Below are positions 51,162 through 53,963 of a DNA stretch of 53,963 nucleotides, piece by piece. Both the position numbers and the translations under genes were made by a program. Numbering within the stretch: the stretch's first letter is position 1; every line of letters starts with the position of its first letter. The notes beneath the pieces were generated by a model. It saw only the letters and a program-made list of their open reading frames with translations. It did not search any database and was not told the DNA's origin. The DNA comes from Sphingomonas hankookensis (lineage in GTDB: Bacteria > Pseudomonadota > Alphaproteobacteria > Sphingomonadales > Sphingomonadaceae): the NCBI RefSeq assembly GCF_022664465.1, contig NZ_JAKREV010000010.1, positions 1 to 53,963 of the forward strand, written 5' to 3'.

Positions 51162-53791
51162 GCCTCAAGATCCGGCGCATCGCGCTTTCCAACTTCCGCA
51201 AATACCGCGATCCCTTCGTGCTAGACGGGCTGACCGATGGACTCAACGTCATCATCGAGCCCAACGAAACCGGTAAGTCTACGCTGCTGGAAGCAATGCG
51301 CGCCGCGTTCTTCGTCCGACACAACACCGCGAACCGGCTTGCGCGCAGCTATGCGCCTTACGGTGAAGCTGTCGCCCCGCAGATCGAGATAGGCTTCGAA
51401 GCGAAAGGCGAGGAATGGGCGGTCAGCAAGCGCTTCTTGAAAAGCGCTTCGGTTGAAGTCCGCGGACCGAATGGGCGCGCGCAGGGGGAGGACGCTGAGG
51501 CGCAGTTGCAAGCGCTGCTAGGTGCGCGACGCGATACCAGCCAGGGCGGCGACGCGGCTGCGCATGGCGCACTCGGCCTGCTGTGGGTCGGGCAGGCGCA
51601 AGCGCTCGAGGTGGCGCCGCCGGGTGAGATCGTGCGTGACAGCGTGCGTGCGACCCTTGAAGCCGAGGTCGGTACGATCATGGGCGGCGCCGCCTACCAG
51701 CGGGTTCGCCCTCGCATCGACAGCCAATTCGCCGAATACTGGACCAACAGCGGTCGACCGACCGGCCGCCAGACCGCAGCACGCGACGAGCATGACACCG
51801 CGCAGCGCGCCGCGAGCGAGGCGGCGGCCAAGCTTGCCGCACTGGAGCAAGTTTTCTCCGACCTCGAAGCCGCACGGGCAAGGCTGAAGATCCTCGACCG
51901 CGATCTTGCCGACACCACCGATGCCGAGCAGCGGCGGGCGCTGGTCGTTCAACTCGACGTGGCGCGTTCCGCAGCGCAGCTGCTCGACACCCGCCGCGCC
52001 GAGCAGGGTCGCCTTGTCGACCGCGTTAGGTCACTCGAGGATCTCGCATCGCGCCTCACAACCGCCCGTAAAGCTGCCGGCGACACGGTTACGGCACTCA
52101 GTAAGGCACGGGACAGTCGATCCAGCCTGGTTGGTGAGTTGGCTGCTGCGCAGGAACGGGCGACGACGGCCCGTGACCTGCTGGCCTATGCCCGTGACAA
52201 TCGGCGGACCGCGCATGTGGCGCTTGGCGCTGCCCGGGCACGGGCGGCTGAGCGCGAACGCCGGGCTGCGATCGGCGAGGCGCGACGGCGACATACCGAA
52301 CTGGTTGCCTTGGAGGCCGAATACGAAGCGACGCGGCAGCTCGCGACGGCAGTGATCCCCGCCACCGTCATCAAGACCTTGGAAGAACGCGAACGAGCCG
52401 TCGACAAGGCACAGGCAGCCATTGATGCCGGTGCAACGCGGATCGAGTTTGCCGGTGATGTCAGCGGCCTGACGATCGATGGATCTGCGGCCGAGCTTGG
52501 TGACCGGATGCTGTCTCGCGAGACGCGCATCCGTCTTGGCGCTGCCGAGCTGATCATCCGACCGCCAGTCGGGCTGCAAAGTGCAGAGACGGTGCTCACC
52601 AACGTGATTAATGATCTGAACGCTGGATTGGCTGAGCACGGGGTGGCGAGTGTCGCTGCGGCTCGCGCTCGCAACGAGGCGGCCCGAGAGGCGGTCGCCA
52701 ATCTCCGCACGATCGAGGCGCGGATCGCCGGTGTCACGCCTGCATTAGCAGTGCTCGGGATCGAGGCGGGTGCACCGGCCCTGAAGCTCTTCATCGTCGG
52801 ATTGCAAGAAGGCGCGGAAGGAGAGGGGAGTAGCGAAGAACCAGACGTTGAGGCGTTGACGATTACGGCGGGTGAGGCTGACACGGCGCTGGCAAGGGCG
52901 GAAGGTGTCGATGCGGTTGCGTCAGATCAGTTGCGCGAACTGGAGGCCCGGAATGCTCCGCTGATGGTGCAGGAGGCTGGGGCCGAGCGCGATGCGCTTA
53001 ATGCCGCAGCACAGCTCGCTGCCTTGGAAGCTAAGCCTGAAGTGGCCTCGCTTGAGGGCGGGTTGCGCGACGCACGTCAGCAGGAAGCTGCAGCGCTCGT
53101 CAATCTGCAGGATGCCGAGCGCGCGGCGACCGCGCATGACGTCGCGACGATCGAGCGGCAGATCGGTCTACTGGACAAGCGGGTTGAGGTTGCCCGGGCC
53201 CAGCGTACCGAGCTGGAGAAGGTGATTGCCGGACTCGAGGCGCGGATCGAGGCGGAAGGCGGCAAGGGATTGGCCGACCGCGCCGCAGTCGCGCGCGAGG
53301 AGGCTGATGCCGCAGCTGCCAACCTGGCGCGTGTGATACAGGAAGCCGACACGCTGAAGCTGCTTCGCGACACCTTGGAGAACGCACGCGTCGAGACATC
53401 ACGGACGTTCGTTGGGCCAGTGGCGCGGCGAGCACGCCGGCACATCGAGCGGCTGCTACCGGGCGCTGATCCCGGCTTTGGTGACGACCTTGGCCTTGCG
53501 TCGATCGCGCGGGGCGGATTGGGCGAAAGTTGCGGCGATCTCTCCAGGGGCACACAGGAGCAGCTGGCGATCCTCACCCGGCTCGCCTTTGCCGACATGC
53601 TGCTTGAGCAAGGATTGCCGGTCTCTTTGATCCTGGACGATCCGCTCGTCTACTCGGACGATACCCGCCTCGATCTCATGACCGAGATCCTGACAGAGGC
53701 TGCAACGCGGATGCAGGTCATCCTGCTCACCTGTCGTGATCGCGCTTTCCGTCACCTTGGCAACCGGATCAGCCTGACGGGAGCCAAGTAG
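51158..53791 (+). CDS. SbcC/Rad50-like (YhaN-type) AAA ATPase with long coiled coils
   Basis: An 877-residue ABC-type ATPase. Walker A is EPNETGKST at 34-42, with Glu where the first Gly usually stands. Two long coiled-coil arms (about 200-420 and 510-740) flank a beta-rich middle segment near 440-500 (FAGDVSGLTIDG to IRLGAAELIIRPP); there is no CxxC zinc hook. The ABC signature LSRGTQEQ is at 795-802 and Walker B LILDDP follows at about 823-828. It overlaps the nuclease gene by ATGA. It likely bridges or loads DNA for the nuclease. Confidence 0.88.
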   Translation: MSLKIRRIALSNFRKYRDPFVLDGLTDGLNVIIEPNETGKSTLLEAMRAAFFVRHNTANRLARSYAPYGEAVAPQIEIGFEAKGEEWAVSKRFLKSASVEVRGPNGRAQGEDAEAQLQALLGARRDTSQGGDAAAHGALGLLWVGQAQALEVAPPGEIVRDSVRATLEAEVGTIMGGAAYQRVRPRIDSQFAEYWTNSGRPTGRQTAARDEHDTAQRAASEAAAKLAALEQVFSDLEAARARLKILDRDLADTTDAEQRRALVVQLDVARSAAQLLDTRRAEQGRLVDRVRSLEDLASRLTTARKAAGDTVTALSKARDSRSSLVGELAAAQERATTARDLLAYARDNRRTAHVALGAARARAAERERRAAIGEARRRHTELVALEAEYEATRQLATAVIPATVIKTLEERERAVDKAQAAIDAGATRIEFAGDVSGLTIDGSAAELGDRMLSRETRIRLGAAELIIRPPVGLQSAETVLTNVINDLNAGLAEHGVASVAAARARNEAAREAVANLRTIEARIAGVTPALAVLGIEAGAPALKLFIVGLQEGAEGEGSSEEPDVEALTITAGEADTALARAEGVDAVASDQLRELEARNAPLMVQEAGAERDALNAAAQLAALEAKPEVASLEGGLRDARQQEAAALVNLQDAERAATAHDVATIERQIGLLDKRVEVARAQRTELEKVIAGLEARIEAEGGKGLADRAAVAREEADAAAANLARVIQEADTLKLLRDTLENARVETSRTFVGPVARRARRHIERLLPGADPGFGDDLGLASIARGGLGESCGDLSRGTQEQLAILTRLAFADMLLEQGLPVSLILDDPLVYSDDTRLDLMTEILTEAATRMQVILLTCRDRAFRHLGNRISLTGAK

Positions 53792-53799
53792 CGGAACTT

Positions 53800-53963
53800 C
53801 ATATTTTGGAGGACAGTCACCTATCTAGGTGTTTGATCGACGATTGCCTCTACACCTTGCAGCCGTCGATCCCGCACCTGACCCGGTCAGCGCTGCACCG
53901 CTGCCTGCAACGGCACGGCATCTCCCGCCTGCCGGATATTGAGGGGAGCAAGCCAAAGCGTCA
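53800..53963 (+). mobile_element. IS481-type transposase fragment, cut by the right edge
   Basis: Starting near 53833, the plus strand encodes LIDDCLYTLQPSIPHLTRSA, LHRCLQRHGISRLPDIEG, the HTH-to-integrase linker typical of IS481-family transposases. There is no start codon in frame here; the upstream helix-turn-helix part is missing, so the 5' end is truncated 40 bp after the ATPase stop. The catalytic domain would lie beyond the window. Confidence 0.75.

Overview
This GC-rich window looks like alphaproteobacterial chromosome or a large accessory replicon, most likely from a sphingomonad. The reasons are the gene families present (old-yellow-enzyme reductases, many SDR and LysR genes, UbiD/UbiX, alginate-export-type porin), the purine-rich ribosome binding sites, and remnants of IS3, IS5, IS21 and IS481 elements. 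The assignment is by impression of protein style only; there is no rRNA, tRNA or other marker gene here.

Layout. (1) 1-373: tail of an IS3 element. (2) 491-5639: LysR, NmrA-type reductase, AraC, SDR and old-yellow-enzyme genes, a small redox/electrophile-detoxification block. (3) 6200-13706: a same-strand run of SDR, GH15 glucoamylase/trehalase-like protein, SDR, a hydrolase fused to a gluconate-2-dehydrogenase-subunit-3-like domain, a GMC flavoprotein and an SDR. (4) 13778-15191: a graveyard of three broken insertion sequences (IS5, IS21 istB, IS3). (5) 15341-17249: AraC regulator and fatty-acid-hydroxylase-type membrane diiron protein. (6) 17388-34488: the main catabolic island. (7) 34575-35436: a mosaic of four gene remnants. 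(8) 35482-43717: a second redox block (NmrA, DODA dioxygenase, zinc-type reductase, DJ-1/PfpI, two ABM monooxygenases, SDR, truncated cupin, two LysR). (9) 43930-45999: IS3 remnant, then the glutathione-dependent formaldehyde dehydrogenase frmA and its repressor frmR with striking operator-like repeats. (10) 46284-48662: MDR-type reductase, divergent TetR, truncated LysR. (11) 49343-53791: VapBC toxin-antitoxin pair and an SbcD/SbcC-like (YhaO/YhaN-like) nuclease-ATPase pair. (12) 53800-end: IS481-type transposase fragment running off the edge.

The catabolic island is the most informative part. A three-subunit molybdenum hydroxylase, an acyl-CoA ligase, a crotonase-family enzyme, a UbiD decarboxylase with its UbiX partner, a LysR regulator, an MFS transporter and a porin together match the gene set known for furan degradation (hmfABCDE plus hmfFG, described in Cupriavidus basilensis). 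In that scheme 2,5-furandicarboxylate is decarboxylated by the UbiD enzyme to 2-furoate, activated to furoyl-CoA, hydroxylated by the Mo enzyme and released as 2-oxoglutarate. Here an SDR plus an aldehyde dehydrogenase sit where the HmfH oxidase is expected, a MaoC-type hydratase has been added, the large Mo subunit carries a CoxG-like C-terminal domain, and an Na+/solute symporter lies alongside. The substrate is inferred; another heteroaromatic acid is possible.

Most module boundaries coincide with IS debris, which suggests the window was assembled by repeated insertion, capture and deletion. Several genes next to that debris are truncated (a cupin, a LysR gene, a cyclic-nucleotide-binding-domain protein).
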